NCBI RefSeq assembly: GCF_002743375.1
Contig: NZ_PDZC01000008.1
Location: 62,001-126,000, forward strand
Direction of reading: 5' to 3'
DNA: 64,000 bases
Source: Sporosarcina sp. P34
GTDB lineage: Bacteria > Bacillota > Bacilli > Bacillales_A > Planococcaceae
In this document: piece by piece, positions 44,860-53,635 of the stretch
How the letters are laid out: each line of letters begins with the position of its first letter
Position numbering within the stretch: the stretch's first letter is position 1
Position numbers and translations under genes: made by a program
The notes under the pieces: generated by a model
Databases searched by the model: none
Seen by the model: only the letters and a program-made list of their open reading frames with translations
What the model was told of the DNA's origin: nothing

Positions 44860-46428
44860 ATGATCGGAACATGGGTCTCTATTTTGCCTCCTATTATCGC
44901 CATCGTAATGGTGTTAGTGACAAGGAGAGTATTATTATCACTAGGTGCGGGAATTGTTACAGCAGCTTTACTATTAGCGAATTTTGCACCGTTTGAGACA
45001 CTAAAAGGTGTATGGAGGGCTATGACAGTTTCATTTTGGGATGGCGGGCTCAATACATACAATATTTTTATTATGTTATTTCTATTATTACTAGGTATCG
45101 TTACGGCATTCGTCAGTTTATCCGGAGGGAGCGCTGCATTTGCACGCTGGGCAGTCAAACGCATCCGTACAAAACGTGGCGCGAAGCTGTTGACGATGGG
45201 GCTAGGGATTGCCATTTTTGTAGACGACTACTTCAATGCCTTGGCAGTTGGACAGATTGCAAGACCCATTACAGATCAGCACAAAATCTCTCGTGCGAAA
45301 TTGGCATATTTCATTGACTCAACGTCAGCACCTATTTGTGTTGTGTCACCCATCTCGAGTTGGGGTGCATTCTTGATTGGACAACTTGCACTTATTTTAG
45401 GTACGACAGCAGCGGTGAGCTATTCACCATTGACGGCATTTATTTTGATGGCACCGATGAACTTCTATGTCATTGCGACATTGTCCATGGTCTTCTTCTT
45501 CGCTTGGACGAATAATGACTTCTTTGAAATGAAGAAGCATGAAGACCGTGCAATGAATGAAGGTGAACTTTATGATCAAGGTAAAGAAATTCCAGGTCAG
45601 CTAAAGGAAGAATTCCCTGAGCATACACACGGCAAAGTTCGTGATTTGGTTGCGCCGATCGTGACGCTGATTGTGGTAACGCTCGGCATGATGATTGTTA
45701 CTGGCTATAAAGAAGCAGGCGTTTTCGATATTTGGGCAATATTTGAAAACACTGATGTACCGTTCTCTTTGGTAATTGGTGGCGTTACGGCTACTTTGCT
45801 AGCTATGTTGTTATATGTTCTGCAAATGAAAAAGAACGAAACAGCAAGTGTATCATGGATGTGGCGTGCATTGATTAGCGGAGTAAAAGCGATGATGCCT
45901 GCCATTCTCATCTTAATTTTTGCTTGGGGATTGACTGAGCTAATCGCTTCCTTAGATACAGGTCTATTCCTTTCTACCATGGTTGAGCAACTGAATATTC
46001 CTGTCACGTTCCTTCCAGTATTGATCTTCATATTAGCGGGTTTAATGGCATTCTCAACAGGTACTTCATGGGGTTCTTTCGGTATCTTAATGCCAATTGC
46101 GGGTACCATTATGGTCAATGCAGCGCCTGAATTATTATTACCGGCCTTGGCGGCAGTACTTGCAGGCGCAGTATTTGGAGATCATTGTTCACCGATTTCT
46201 GATACGACTATTCTTTCATCTACTGGAGCAGGTTGTAACCATATGGATCACGTGTCCACACAATTACCTTACGCGCTTGTCGCGGCTGCTGTAGCAGCAA
46301 TAGGATATGTTGTGCTCGGGCTAACGGGTTCTGTGTGGATCGGTTTAGCAGCTGTTATTATTACCCTAATAGTTTTATTCGCATATTTGAGCGCAAAAGG
46401 TAGGAAACAATCAGAACAAATAGCATAA
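44860..46428 (+). CDS. NhaC-family transporter, probable lysine permease (LysW type)
   Basis: 522 residues with about 12 membrane helices; GAGGAGG precedes ATG 44860. NhaC-family features: GLGIAIFVDDYFNALAVGQIARPI (about 110-133) and FGDHCSPISDTTILSSTGAGCNHMDHVSTQ (about 442-471). Although annotated as Na+/H+ antiporters, family members behind L-box riboswitches were proposed (Rodionov and colleagues) to be lysine transporters, LysW. The riboswitch here makes lysine import the more likely role than sodium export. Confidence 0.85.
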   Translation: MIGTWVSILPPIIAIVMVLVTRRVLLSLGAGIVTAALLLANFAPFETLKGVWRAMTVSFWDGGLNTYNIFIMLFLLLLGIVTAFVSLSGGSAAFARWAVKRIRTKRGAKLLTMGLGIAIFVDDYFNALAVGQIARPITDQHKISRAKLAYFIDSTSAPICVVSPISSWGAFLIGQLALILGTTAAVSYSPLTAFILMAPMNFYVIATLSMVFFFAWTNNDFFEMKKHEDRAMNEGELYDQGKEIPGQLKEEFPEHTHGKVRDLVAPIVTLIVVTLGMMIVTGYKEAGVFDIWAIFENTDVPFSLVIGGVTATLLAMLLYVLQMKKNETASVSWMWRALISGVKAMMPAILILIFAWGLTELIASLDTGLFLSTMVEQLNIPVTFLPVLIFILAGLMAFSTGTSWGSFGILMPIAGTIMVNAAPELLLPALAAVLAGAVFGDHCSPISDTTILSSTGAGCNHMDHVSTQLPYALVAAAVAAIGYVVLGLTGSVWIGLAAVIITLIVLFAYLSAKGRKQSEQIA

Positions 46429-46435
46429 TTTACCG

Positions 46436-46481
46436 TTTAGACTAAGAGTGATAATTACTTCATTCTTAGTCTAAATTTGTT
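46436..46481 (+). terminator. intrinsic terminator
   Basis: TTTAGACTAAGA at 46436-46447 and TCTTAGTCTAAA at 46464-46475 form a 12-bp stem followed by TTTGTTTT. Confidence 0.75.
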
Positions 46482-46510
46482 TTGACATCTTTAATTAGGC
46501 TGTTTATACT
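46482..46510 (+). promoter_or_regulatory. SigA promoter
   Basis: TTGACA at 46482-46487 and TATACT at 46505-46510, 17-bp spacer, 79 bp before the NSS transporter start. Confidence 0.7.
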
Positions 46511-46588
46511 AAATATACAGAACTAGAGTTGTCAGAATAAATTGAATGGTAAAAGTTTTGTAAAATAACAAAAAAGAGGTGAAGTGGT

Positions 46589-48109
46589 ATGGAAAATCGT
46601 TCACAGTGGGGAACGAGAGCTGGTTTTATACTGGCTGCAGTGGGTTCGGCTGTAGGACTCGGAAACATTTGGCGCTTTCCTTATGTTGCCTATGAAAATG
46701 GCGGCGGCGCATTTTTTATTCCGTACTTATTTGCACTTTTAACAGCAGGAATTCCGATCCTGATTATGGAATTCACGATTGGACATAAATATCGTGGATC
46801 AGCTCCTCTTTCATTCTTCCGATTGAATGGAAAAAAAGCCGAGTTTCTAGGCTGGTGGGGGATCTTTGTATCCTTCGTTATTTCTACCTATTATGCCGTA
46901 ATCATTGCATGGGCTATGAAATATACCGTCTACTCATTTAGTTTATCGTGGGGGAAGAATCCAGAAGCATTCTTCTTCGGTGATGTTCTGAGTTTAGCGG
47001 ATAAACCTGGAGAGGTCGGAGGACTTGTTGGAGGTGTAGTAGTACCTTTACTCCTTGTCTGGGTGATTTGTTACATCATCCTAATGGGTGGTGTCAAAAA
47101 AGGGATTGAATTGGCGAATCGGATATTTATTCCTGTTCTTTTCTTACTCTTCTTATTTGTCGTCATCCGTGCCATCACTCTTGACGGGGCTATGGTTGGG
47201 CTGGATGCGTTCTTTAAACCGGATGTCGATAAGTTACTGAACCCTCGTGTATGGGTTGCAGCGTATGGACATATCTTCTTCAGTTTATCGATTGCATTTG
47301 CCATTATGGTTACCTATTCTAGTTATTTACCAAAGAAATCCGATATTACAAATAACGCCTTTATTACAGGTTTTGCAAACTCTTCTGTCGAGTTACTGGC
47401 AGGTATTGGAGTATTCGCGGTACTAGGATTCATGGCAACGAATCAAGGAGTAGACGTAGCAGACGTAGCCACGGCAGGTGTAGGGCTTGCGTTCGTCGTA
47501 TTCCCTGAAATTATTAATCAAATGCCAGGATTAAATGGCTTGTTCGGTGCATTCTTCTTCCTGTCTCTGACACTTGCTGGGATCACTTCACTCATCTCGA
47601 TTTGTGAAACGTACATCGCAGGTATGGCAGATAAATTCAACATTTCAAGACGTCGTTCGGTGACGATCGGTGTCGGATTATCAGCCGTCATCTCCCTGCT
47701 ATATGCAACGAACGGTGGTTTGTACTTCTTAGACGTAGCGGATTACTTTATCAACCAATTTGGTATCGCAGTCATCGGTCTAATTGAAGTGATCTTACTG
47801 GCTTGGGTGTTCAGAAAACTTGGTCTGTTCGAACAGCATGCTAACGCAGTATCAGATATACGTCTTGGCTGGTGGTGGAAAGTATCACTATCATTCATCA
47901 CACCCGTAGTATTGGGTACGATGTTATTCTTCCTCATCAAGGATAACATCGCAGAAAACTATGAAGGATATCCTACATCGTTCTTATGGACGATTGGCTG
48001 GCCGGTAGCAATTGGCGCCTTTGTGATGTCGATCGTTTTCACGTCATTAAAATGGAAAGACAACACACGAATTACAACAGATTATGAAGAAGATAAAGGG
48101 GGGCTATAA
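46589..48109 (+). CDS. neurotransmitter:sodium symporter (NSS) family amino-acid transporter
   Basis: 506 residues, 12 membrane helices, LeuT fold: RAGFILAAVGSAVGLGNIWRFPYVAYENGGGAF (about 9-41) includes the sodium- and substrate-binding helix 1, and FFSLSIAFAIMVTYSSYLPKKSDI (about 230-253) helix 6. Imports a hydrophobic amino acid with sodium. A 44-residue partner gene follows with no gap, the arrangement of Corynebacterium MetPS (methionine and alanine import), so methionine or alanine is the likely substrate. Confidence 0.92.
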   Translation: MENRSQWGTRAGFILAAVGSAVGLGNIWRFPYVAYENGGGAFFIPYLFALLTAGIPILIMEFTIGHKYRGSAPLSFFRLNGKKAEFLGWWGIFVSFVISTYYAVIIAWAMKYTVYSFSLSWGKNPEAFFFGDVLSLADKPGEVGGLVGGVVVPLLLVWVICYIILMGGVKKGIELANRIFIPVLFLLFLFVVIRAITLDGAMVGLDAFFKPDVDKLLNPRVWVAAYGHIFFSLSIAFAIMVTYSSYLPKKSDITNNAFITGFANSSVELLAGIGVFAVLGFMATNQGVDVADVATAGVGLAFVVFPEIINQMPGLNGLFGAFFFLSLTLAGITSLISICETYIAGMADKFNISRRRSVTIGVGLSAVISLLYATNGGLYFLDVADYFINQFGIAVIGLIEVILLAWVFRKLGLFEQHANAVSDIRLGWWWKVSLSFITPVVLGTMLFFLIKDNIAENYEGYPTSFLWTIGWPVAIGAFVMSIVFTSLKWKDNTRITTDYEEDKGGL

Positions 48110-48244
48110 ATGGATACAGGAATGAGCGGCTCTGCAATTCTCATGATGCTACTTGGTGTGACAATCATCTGGGGCGGTCTATTTATTAGCATCTTTTACG
48201 CGACGATCCTCAGTAAGTTTCGAAAGAAATTCAACATCGAATAG
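48110..48244 (+). CDS. MetS-like small subunit of NSS transporter
   Basis: 44 residues (start MDTGMSGSAILMMLLG) beginning at the base after the transporter's TAA; GGGGGG lies upstream. A single membrane helix (about 8-32) with a short basic tail KFRKKF is the pattern of the MetS/methionine-alanine importer small subunit family (a membrane-spanning partner required by the large subunit in Corynebacterium MetPS). The full frame ends at TAG 48242-48244. Confidence 0.8.
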   Translation: MDTGMSGSAILMMLLGVTIIWGGLFISIFYATILSKFRKKFNIE

Positions 48245-48254
48245 AAAACGGTGG

Positions 48255-48291
48255 ACACCTGTAACCAGTAATTTGGTTGCAGGTGTTTTTT
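48255..48291 (+). terminator. intrinsic terminator
   Basis: ACACCTGTAACCA and TGGTTGCAGGTGT stem, then six T. Confidence 0.88.
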
Positions 48292-48301
48292 GATGTGAGT
48301 T

Positions 48302-48329
48302 GGTGAGTGCATCGTTGATCGACGCTACA
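48302..48329 (+). repeat. 28-bp dispersed repeat, copy 1
   Basis: A 28-base stretch (beginning GGTGAG, with CGTTGATCGACG in the middle, ending TACA) that recurs with three changes at 56935-56962. In this copy it opens a 22-codon frame from GTG 48303 to TAA 48371. The remaining bases to lipA contain nothing else I can support. Confidence 0.5.
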
Positions 48330-48539
48330 GGCGGATACTTAAGCAATGAAAGGGAACAAAGCCGCGCGTAAAAGAAATCATCTACCACAACAGCGGAAAT
48401 CCAAAATCACTCATCCTATTCCAAATTTCTACACACTTACCTTATTGCTTGCAATGTATGTCAACTATAATTGAAGGTTATCCGAATTTATGTTACATTG
48501 ACATGAGAAGAATCTATCAACAGAATGGAGTCGGTAGCG

Positions 48540-49490
48540 TTGTCATGCAAACCTGAAACAGGAAGAAAATCTGAGCATGTTAGAAAGCCGGATTGGCTGA
48601 AAATTAAGCTGAACACCAATGAGAACTATACAGGTTTAAAGAAATTAATGCGCGAAAAGAACTTGAATACTGTATGTGAAGAAGCGCGTTGTCCGAACAT
48701 TCATGAGTGTTGGGGAGAGCGACGTACAGCTACCTTTATGATCTTAGGGGCTGTGTGTACACGGGCATGTCGTTTCTGTGCAGTTAAAACAGGTTTACCC
48801 AATGAACTTGACACCGCTGAACCGGAACGCGTAGCGGAATCAGTTGAATTGATGAATTTAAAACATGCCGTTGTTACTGCTGTAGCACGCGATGATCTAA
48901 AAGATGGAGGCTCTGCAATTTTCGCGGAAACCATTCGTGCGATACGCAGGAAGAATCCATTTACGTCTATTGAAGTATTGCCATCGGATATGGGTGGAGA
49001 TATAGAGAATTTGCAACGTTTGATGGATGCAAAACCAGATATCCTCAATCATAATATTGAAACAGTACGTCGTTTAACACCGAGAATTCGTGCGCGTGCA
49101 ACATACGATCGTTCACTTGAATTACTTCAACGTGCCAAAAACATGTATCCCGAGATCCCGACAAAGTCTTCACTAATGGTAGGACTCGGAGAAACAATGG
49201 AAGAAATTATTGAGACAATGGATGATCTTCGTGCACACAACGTAGATATCATGACAATTGGTCAATACTTGCAACCAACAAAAAAACACGCTAAAGTCGT
49301 AAAATATTATTCGCCTGATGAGTTTGGTGAATTGCGTAAAATTGCAATGACTAAAGGATTCTCTCATTGTGAGGCGGGGCCGCTTGTGCGTTCAAGTTAC
49401 CACGCAGACGAGCAAGTTAATGCTTCTGCCAGAGAAAAACAGCGCCAAGGTGACGAACTGCTGAAGCTTGAAGGACAAGCGAGCAGTTAA
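48540..49490 (+). CDS. lipA: lipoyl synthase
   Basis: 316 residues from TTG 48540, which has GGAG nine bases upstream; the ATG at 48525 has no fitting site. Radical-SAM enzyme: auxiliary cluster motif [12 protein letters not shown] (about 41-52) and radical cluster CTRACRFC (about 67-74), plus the C-terminal RSSYHADEQ with its Ser ligand. It inserts two sulfurs into octanoyl groups on GcvH and other E2 domains. Starts the lipA-yutD pair, followed by yutE-yutF, as in B. subtilis. Confidence 0.95.
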   Translation: MSCKPETGRKSEHVRKPDWLKIKLNTNENYTGLKKLMREKNLNTVCEEARCPNIHECWGERRTATFMILGAVCTRACRFCAVKTGLPNELDTAEPERVAESVELMNLKHAVVTAVARDDLKDGGSAIFAETIRAIRRKNPFTSIEVLPSDMGGDIENLQRLMDAKPDILNHNIETVRRLTPRIRARATYDRSLELLQRAKNMYPEIPTKSSLMVGLGETMEEIIETMDDLRAHNVDIMTIGQYLQPTKKHAKVVKYYSPDEFGELRKIAMTKGFSHCEAGPLVRSSYHADEQVNASAREKQRQGDELLKLEGQASS

Positions 49491-49859
49491 ATGGAAGTGA
49501 AGCAGAGAATGGTTATTGTAGAAAATATGCAATATGAAATTGCAGAAGAGTTTCGTGATGGGTTCAATGAAGAAGCCTTGAACGAACGCTTTAGCGAAGT
49601 ACTGTTAAAGTATGACTTTATTTTGGGTGACTGGGGATATGGTCAATTACGATTAAAAGGCTTTTTTGATGACCGTAATCCCAAATCCACATACGAAACA
49701 AAAATCAGTACTGTCCAAGATTATATTTATGAATACTGTAATTTCGGTTGTGCTTATTTTATCTTGAAAAAGATTGGAAAAGTAAAAGCGGAACTAACGG
49801 AAGTGGAAGCGGTGGAAGAAGTACATTCTGAAACGACGTCTACTTCAAAAATAGAATAA
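49491..49859 (+). CDS. yutD: YutD-family protein
   Basis: 122 residues from ATG 49491, directly after the lipA stop; Met at 49509 would give a length nearer B. subtilis YutD. Conserved core FRDGFNEEALNERF, YDFILGDWGYGQLRLKGFFDD and YDYIYEYCNFGCAYFILKK-like (about 18-95), with two Cys near 84 and 88. The acidic C-terminus is unlike its homologues. Function not established. Probably co-translated with lipA. Confidence 0.85.
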   Translation: MEVKQRMVIVENMQYEIAEEFRDGFNEEALNERFSEVLLKYDFILGDWGYGQLRLKGFFDDRNPKSTYETKISTVQDYIYEYCNFGCAYFILKKIGKVKAELTEVEAVEEVHSETTSTSKIE

Positions 49860-49863
49860 TAAA

Positions 49864-49906
49864 AATGAAAGCTTCGGGCAAATTAGCTCGGAGCCTTCAT
49901 TCGTTT
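49864..49906 (+). terminator. intrinsic terminator
   Basis: AATGAAAGCT and AGCCTTCATT outer stem with inner G/C pairs, followed by CGTTT; weak T tract. Confidence 0.6.
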
Positions 49907-49959
49907 CGCAATAAATATGGTAAGATAGAAGTATGAGGTATAGGAGGAGGAAGAACAGT

Positions 49960-50406
49960 ATGTATTTTGTAGATCAAAACCAAATCAGTAAAACATTAGT
50001 GTATATGGAGCAGTTGATCGATATTTTTGAAAAGGAAACGAACTGGCTACAAAGCGATGTAAATAAGCTAGCTTTAGAGCGAATTGCACATGGTTTGATT
50101 GAAGGAATCATTGACGTAGGAAATTCTATGATTGATGGATTCATCATGCGTGATCCTGGAAGTTATGACGATATAATCGATATTCTTGAAGATGAAAAGG
50201 TGATCCTACCCGAGCAAGCCACTCCATTAAAAGCATTCATTTCATTACGCCCAATGATTGTCCGCCAATTCGTGGAAGTCGATGCAGATAAAGTAGTACA
50301 ATCCATTAGCGAGACGCATAACGAACTACAACAATTCCCAGGACAAGTGCGAGACTACTTAACGAATGAATTAGGTCCAGTCTCGGCGTTTCTTCCGACA
50401 GAATGA
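49960..50406 (+). CDS. yutE: HepT-like DUF86 protein
   Basis: 148 residues from ATG 49960 with AGGAGG nine bases upstream. All-helical DUF86/HepT fold (YVDQN- start; NWLQSDVNKLALERIAHGLIEGIIDVGN about 29-56; IVRQFVEVDADKV near 100). HepT proteins are the RNase-like toxin partner of MntA, with a conserved Rx4-6HxY site. Here that motif is not clear and no MntA gene is next door, so the toxin role is unlikely. Overlaps yutF by 4 bp. Confidence 0.85.
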   Translation: MYFVDQNQISKTLVYMEQLIDIFEKETNWLQSDVNKLALERIAHGLIEGIIDVGNSMIDGFIMRDPGSYDDIIDILEDEKVILPEQATPLKAFISLRPMIVRQFVEVDADKVVQSISETHNELQQFPGQVRDYLTNELGPVSAFLPTE

Positions 50407-51170
50407 TCAAACAATATAAAGCGTATTGTTTCGATCTGGATGGCACGATGTATCGTGGTAGTGAACCTATCCAAGAAGCGGTGGATTTCGTTGCGGCGTG
50501 CCAAGCTGAGGGGAAGGAAACGTATTTTATTACGAATAACGCTGCCTTGACACGTACTGCGCAACAGAAGAAACTAGCAAGTTTTGGTGTGCGTACAGGC
50601 ACTGATTTCATCATGAATTCAGCCACCACACTGGCTCGTTATTGCAAACAGCATTACGGTGGTGCAAACGTCATGATGATCGGTGAAGAAGGATTACGTG
50701 AGGCATTGGAGCTCGAAAATATTACGATCACCACAACGAACCCAGACGTGGTGGTAATGGGACTCGATCGTCAGGTTACATACGACAAACTCGCGAATGC
50801 TTGTCTGGCGATACGTAACGGTGCTCATTTCTTAGGGACCAATCAAGATATTAAATTCCCGACTGAAAAAGGTCTAGTACCAGCTAACGGTTCTTTCCTT
50901 AAGTTGATGGAGGCGGCGACAGATACAAAGCCACTCATTGTTGGAAAACCTGAGCCGCATATGCTGGAGTTCATCCGGCAGCAAGGGATGTATGAGAAGG
51001 AAGACATGATCCTGATCGGTGACAATTACGATACGGATATCATGGCGGGTATTCGCTATGGGATAGACACAGCGTATGTCGCGACAGGAGTCACGCGTAG
51101 GGAAGATGTGCTAAAGAAAGCGCAACAACCTACTTATGTGCTGAATACGCTTGGGGAATGGCTAAAGTAA
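50403..51170 (+). CDS. yutF: HAD-IIA family sugar/nucleotide phosphatase
   Basis: 255 residues. HAD motifs: I, CFDLDGTMYRG (about 8-18, DxD); II, FITNNAAL (about 41-48); III, Lys in VGKPEPHML (about 180-188); IV, IGDNYDTDIMAG (about 203-214). The TIGR01457-type (NagD-like) cap lies between II and III. Dephosphorylates small phosphate esters. ATGA overlap with yutE. Confidence 0.92.
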   Translation: MIKQYKAYCFDLDGTMYRGSEPIQEAVDFVAACQAEGKETYFITNNAALTRTAQQKKLASFGVRTGTDFIMNSATTLARYCKQHYGGANVMMIGEEGLREALELENITITTTNPDVVVMGLDRQVTYDKLANACLAIRNGAHFLGTNQDIKFPTEKGLVPANGSFLKLMEAATDTKPLIVGKPEPHMLEFIRQQGMYEKEDMILIGDNYDTDIMAGIRYGIDTAYVATGVTRREDVLKKAQQPTYVLNTLGEWLK

Positions 51171-51174
51171 AAAG

Positions 51175-51223
51175 AAGCTATCGAAGAAGTCGTTACATTC
51201 CGACTTCTTGCGATAGCTTTTTT
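51175..51223 (+). terminator. intrinsic terminator
   Basis: AAGCTATCG and CGATAGCTT outer stem with inner GAAGTCG/CGACTTC, then T tract. Confidence 0.9.
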
Positions 51224-51274
51224 GTTTAACAGGGTAGCTATTAGGGAATAGTGGGCAATGATAGTGGACTATAG

Positions 51275-51318
51275 CAAAAAAGGATGTCACTAGAAGCGTA
51301 ATCACTAGAAGACATCCT
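51275..51318 (-). terminator. intrinsic terminator of yuzB
   Basis: AGGATGTC (51281) and GACATCCT (51311); on the minus strand the stem runs into a T tract. Confidence 0.7.
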
Positions 51319-51333
51319 GTTGACAGTAGTTTA

Positions 51334-51570
51334 TTAGAAAAGTGGATTTTCTTCAATGAACTGATAAATTTGCTTCGTCAATTCATCCGCTGTATCCGCT
51401 TCGACAAGTTCACCATTAACAATCGCATACAATGTGTCACTACATTTCGTACAATAGCTCAAACAGCCGTATTCGAGTACGTCAATGTTTGGGTCACGCT
51501 CCAACGTTTCGAATACAGGGTAGGCACCATTGGCCAAATTACTCATACAAAACTCTACGATGGGATTCAT
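51334..51570 (-). CDS. yuzB: DUF1450-family protein
   Basis: 78 residues from ATG 51570 with AGGTGA upstream, exactly the B. subtilis YuzB length. Four Cys in EFCMSN (residue 6) and CLSYCTKC (about 33-40) suggest an iron-sulfur or zinc site; the arrangement resembles a thioredoxin-like ferredoxin. Function unknown. Divergent from the yutJ gene. Confidence 0.85.
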   Translation of the reverse strand: MNPIVEFCMSNLANGAYPVFETLERDPNIDVLEYGCLSYCTKCSDTLYAIVNGELVEADTADELTKQIYQFIEENPLF

Positions 51571-51708
51571 CTTTTTCACCTCGCCTACAAGAAATGGTAC
51601 TCTTTTTTTACAAAAGCGTCAATGAACATGGCATATTGTGAAAGTTGTCACATACTGTTATAATAGCGAATGGGATGCATGAGAAAATTGACATAGAAGG
51701 AGGACATT

Positions 51709-52776
51709 ATGAGAAAATTACTATTATTAGGTGCCGGTTATGGTAACATGAGAATTTTATTGCGTTTACTAAATAAAGATTTACCAAGCGATATTGAAAT
51801 TACACTTGTCGATAGAACCTTATTTCATAGTTTGAAAACAGAATTTTATGCATTGGCAGCAGGAACTGTTTCGGATTCCGATGTACGCGTCGCGATCCCT
51901 GTTCATGACCAATTGAAAGTGGTAGAAGGCGAGATTCAAGAAATCAAGCCAGAAGAAAAAGAAGTGTTGCTGGCAGACGGACAAGCACTTGCATACGACG
52001 AATTAGTCATCGGACTTGGTAGTGAAGATAATTACCACAACGTACCTGGGGCAGCTGAACATACGCTGAGTATCCAAACGATTGGGAAATCCCGCCGGAC
52101 GTATCAGACGTTACTTGGACTGGGCGATGGCGCAACAGTGGGAATCGTAGGTGCGGGACTTAGCGGTATCGAATTAGCGAGTGAGTTACGTGAGAGTCGT
52201 CCGGATTTGAAGATTAAATTATTCGATCGGAGCCCGCGTATTTTACGTGACTTCCCTGAGCGATTGAGTAACTTCGTAAAAGGTTGGTTTGATCAAAACG
52301 ATGTAGAAGTCGTTGCGAATTCGAACATTACCAAAGTAGGCGAACATATTCTGTATAATCATGAAGATACAATTGATGTAGATGCAGTAGTGTGGACAGC
52401 GGGTATTAAGCCGGGCAAGGTTGTGGATGATTTAGTCATTCAGAAAGACCGTTCAGGCCGTATCGTACTCAATCAATACCACCAAGTTCCAAGTTACCGA
52501 AACATTTACGTTGTCGGGGACATCGCTGCGCTTCCACATGCACCAAGCGCACAGTTGGCAGAAGTTCAAGGCGAGCAAATCGTTCAAGTATTACGCTCCA
52601 CTTGGAAAGGTGAGCCGCTAATGCTGGAAATGCCAGAGCTGAAACTAAAAGGTTTCATGGGCTCGTTAGGGAAGAAGCAAGGATTTGCGTACTTGGCGGA
52701 TCGTACCGTTACAGGAAGAATCGCCCGTTTAATGAAATCCGGCTTGCTATGGATGTACAAATGGCACAACGGATAA
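51709..52776 (+). CDS. yutJ: type II NADH dehydrogenase-like flavoprotein
   Basis: 355 residues, two-dinucleotide-binding fold. FAD site GAGYGNMRILLRLL (about 8-21) and GDIAALPHAP (about 275-284); NAD site VGIVGAGLSGIELASELRE (about 143-161). It lacks an obvious C-terminal amphipathic membrane helix compared with the 404-residue paralogue at 55062. B. subtilis YutJ sits in the same place beside yuzB and yuzD. May oxidise NAD(P)H with a quinone or thiol acceptor. Confidence 0.88.
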   Translation: MRKLLLLGAGYGNMRILLRLLNKDLPSDIEITLVDRTLFHSLKTEFYALAAGTVSDSDVRVAIPVHDQLKVVEGEIQEIKPEEKEVLLADGQALAYDELVIGLGSEDNYHNVPGAAEHTLSIQTIGKSRRTYQTLLGLGDGATVGIVGAGLSGIELASELRESRPDLKIKLFDRSPRILRDFPERLSNFVKGWFDQNDVEVVANSNITKVGEHILYNHEDTIDVDAVVWTAGIKPGKVVDDLVIQKDRSGRIVLNQYHQVPSYRNIYVVGDIAALPHAPSAQLAEVQGEQIVQVLRSTWKGEPLMLEMPELKLKGFMGSLGKKQGFAYLADRTVTGRIARLMKSGLLWMYKWHNG

Positions 52777-52788
52777 ATTCAACTATCC

Positions 52789-52819
52789 GAAAGTCACTTC
52801 CATGAAGTGGCTTTCTTTA
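52789..52819 (+). terminator. intrinsic terminator
   Basis: GAAAG-T-CACTTC and GAAGTG-G-CTTTC stem after yutJ; short T tract. Confidence 0.65.
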
Positions 52820-52848
52820 GTTATGATGTTTCCATCGTTCACTGCATA

Positions 52849-52885
52849 CAAAGAAGCGGTCAGTTCAACATAGAACGACCGCTTC
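52849..52885 (-). terminator. intrinsic terminator of yuzD
   Basis: GAAGCGGTC (52853) and GACCGCTTC (52877) stem; on the minus strand CTTCTTTG follows. The T tract is weak. Confidence 0.55.
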
Positions 52886-52926
52886 AATGAATGTATTGTT
52901 CTCAATTAATCCATCAATTTCTCAAT

Positions 52927-53253
52927 TTATTCGGCTTGAAAACCTTGTGCTTCCAATGCGTTAAAAACAGGCTTTAGTTGAATATGGCCTTCTCCAATCA
53001 TTTCATCATTAATCATGACGAGTGGATAAAAATACTCATCATCACGAATTTTTTCGACGATTTCTCGTTGTCGTGATTCTGTTAATTCTTGGTCGATATC
53101 AATATACGTAATAGAAAATGGTTGTTCAGGGTACTTTCTTGATATGGCTGCTTGAAGCCATTCATACGTATCTTTGGAAGAAGGTGCATTTACACAACTA
53201 GCACAGATGACTTCTGCTCCATATACTTCAATTGTTACTGGGGATTGCGACAT
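52927..53253 (-). CDS. yuzD: YuzD-family disulfide-fold protein
   Basis: 108 residues from ATG 53253, with GGAGG upstream; TTG 53262 is too near that site. Thioredoxin-like fold: VEVYGAEVICASCVNAPSS- (about 7-25), CxxC at 17-20, then YFYPLVMINDEMIGEG (about 74-89). Matches B. subtilis YuzD in length and motifs. Divergent from the NifU-like gene yutI, with which it is found next door in B. subtilis. Confidence 0.85.
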   Translation of the reverse strand: MSQSPVTIEVYGAEVICASCVNAPSSKDTYEWLQAAISRKYPEQPFSITYIDIDQELTESRQREIVEKIRDDEYFYPLVMINDEMIGEGHIQLKPVFNALEAQGFQAE

Positions 53254-53336
53254 ATTAATCAAACCTCCGATTCATTATTGGATTTTTTCTGCTGGGCAGT
53301 TTATAATAAGTATAAGGAAAGGAGAGTGTGTTTACA

Positions 53337-53576
53337 ATGACAACAGATATTAAATTATATGAGCCGGTAAAAGAAGTGCTGGATAAATTGCGCCCATTCC
53401 TCTTGCGAGACGGAGGGGACTGTGAACTAGTGGATATTGAAGAAGGAATAGTGAAGCTGCGCCTATTAGGAGCATGCGGAACGTGCCCTAGTTCAACGAT
53501 TACATTAAAAGCTGGTATTGAACGTGCATTACTTGAAGAAGTACCAGGTGTAGTAGAAGTAGAACAGGTATTTTAA
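53337..53576 (+). CDS. yutI: NifU C-terminal-like Fe-S carrier
   Basis: 79 residues from ATG 53337. [19 protein letters not shown] (about 16-34) and [21 protein letters not shown] (about 41-61) with the CxxC at 43-46 that holds a bridging 4Fe-4S cluster in Nfu proteins. It delivers clusters to targets such as lipoyl synthase; suf and lipA are in the same window. Also called YutI; near-identical in length and motifs. Confidence 0.94.
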   Translation: MTTDIKLYEPVKEVLDKLRPFLLRDGGDCELVDIEEGIVKLRLLGACGTCPSSTITLKAGIERALLEEVPGVVEVEQVF

Positions 53577-53589
53577 TTTCACTAAATAA

Positions 53590-53629
53590 AAAGCCGTGCA
53601 AATGAAGTATACCTTCTTTGCACGGTTTT
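53590..53629. terminator. bidirectional terminator
   Basis: AAGCCGTGCAA and TTGCACGGTTT arms with inner GAAG/CTTC, between convergent yutI and the DUF2225 gene. Confidence 0.85.
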
Positions 53630-53635
53630 CCTTAT

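Noticed and set aside
49960-50406. HepT/MntA toxin-antitoxin system
   Set aside because: The DUF86 protein lies in a conserved yutE-yutF context without the nucleotidyltransferase partner and without a clear toxin motif.
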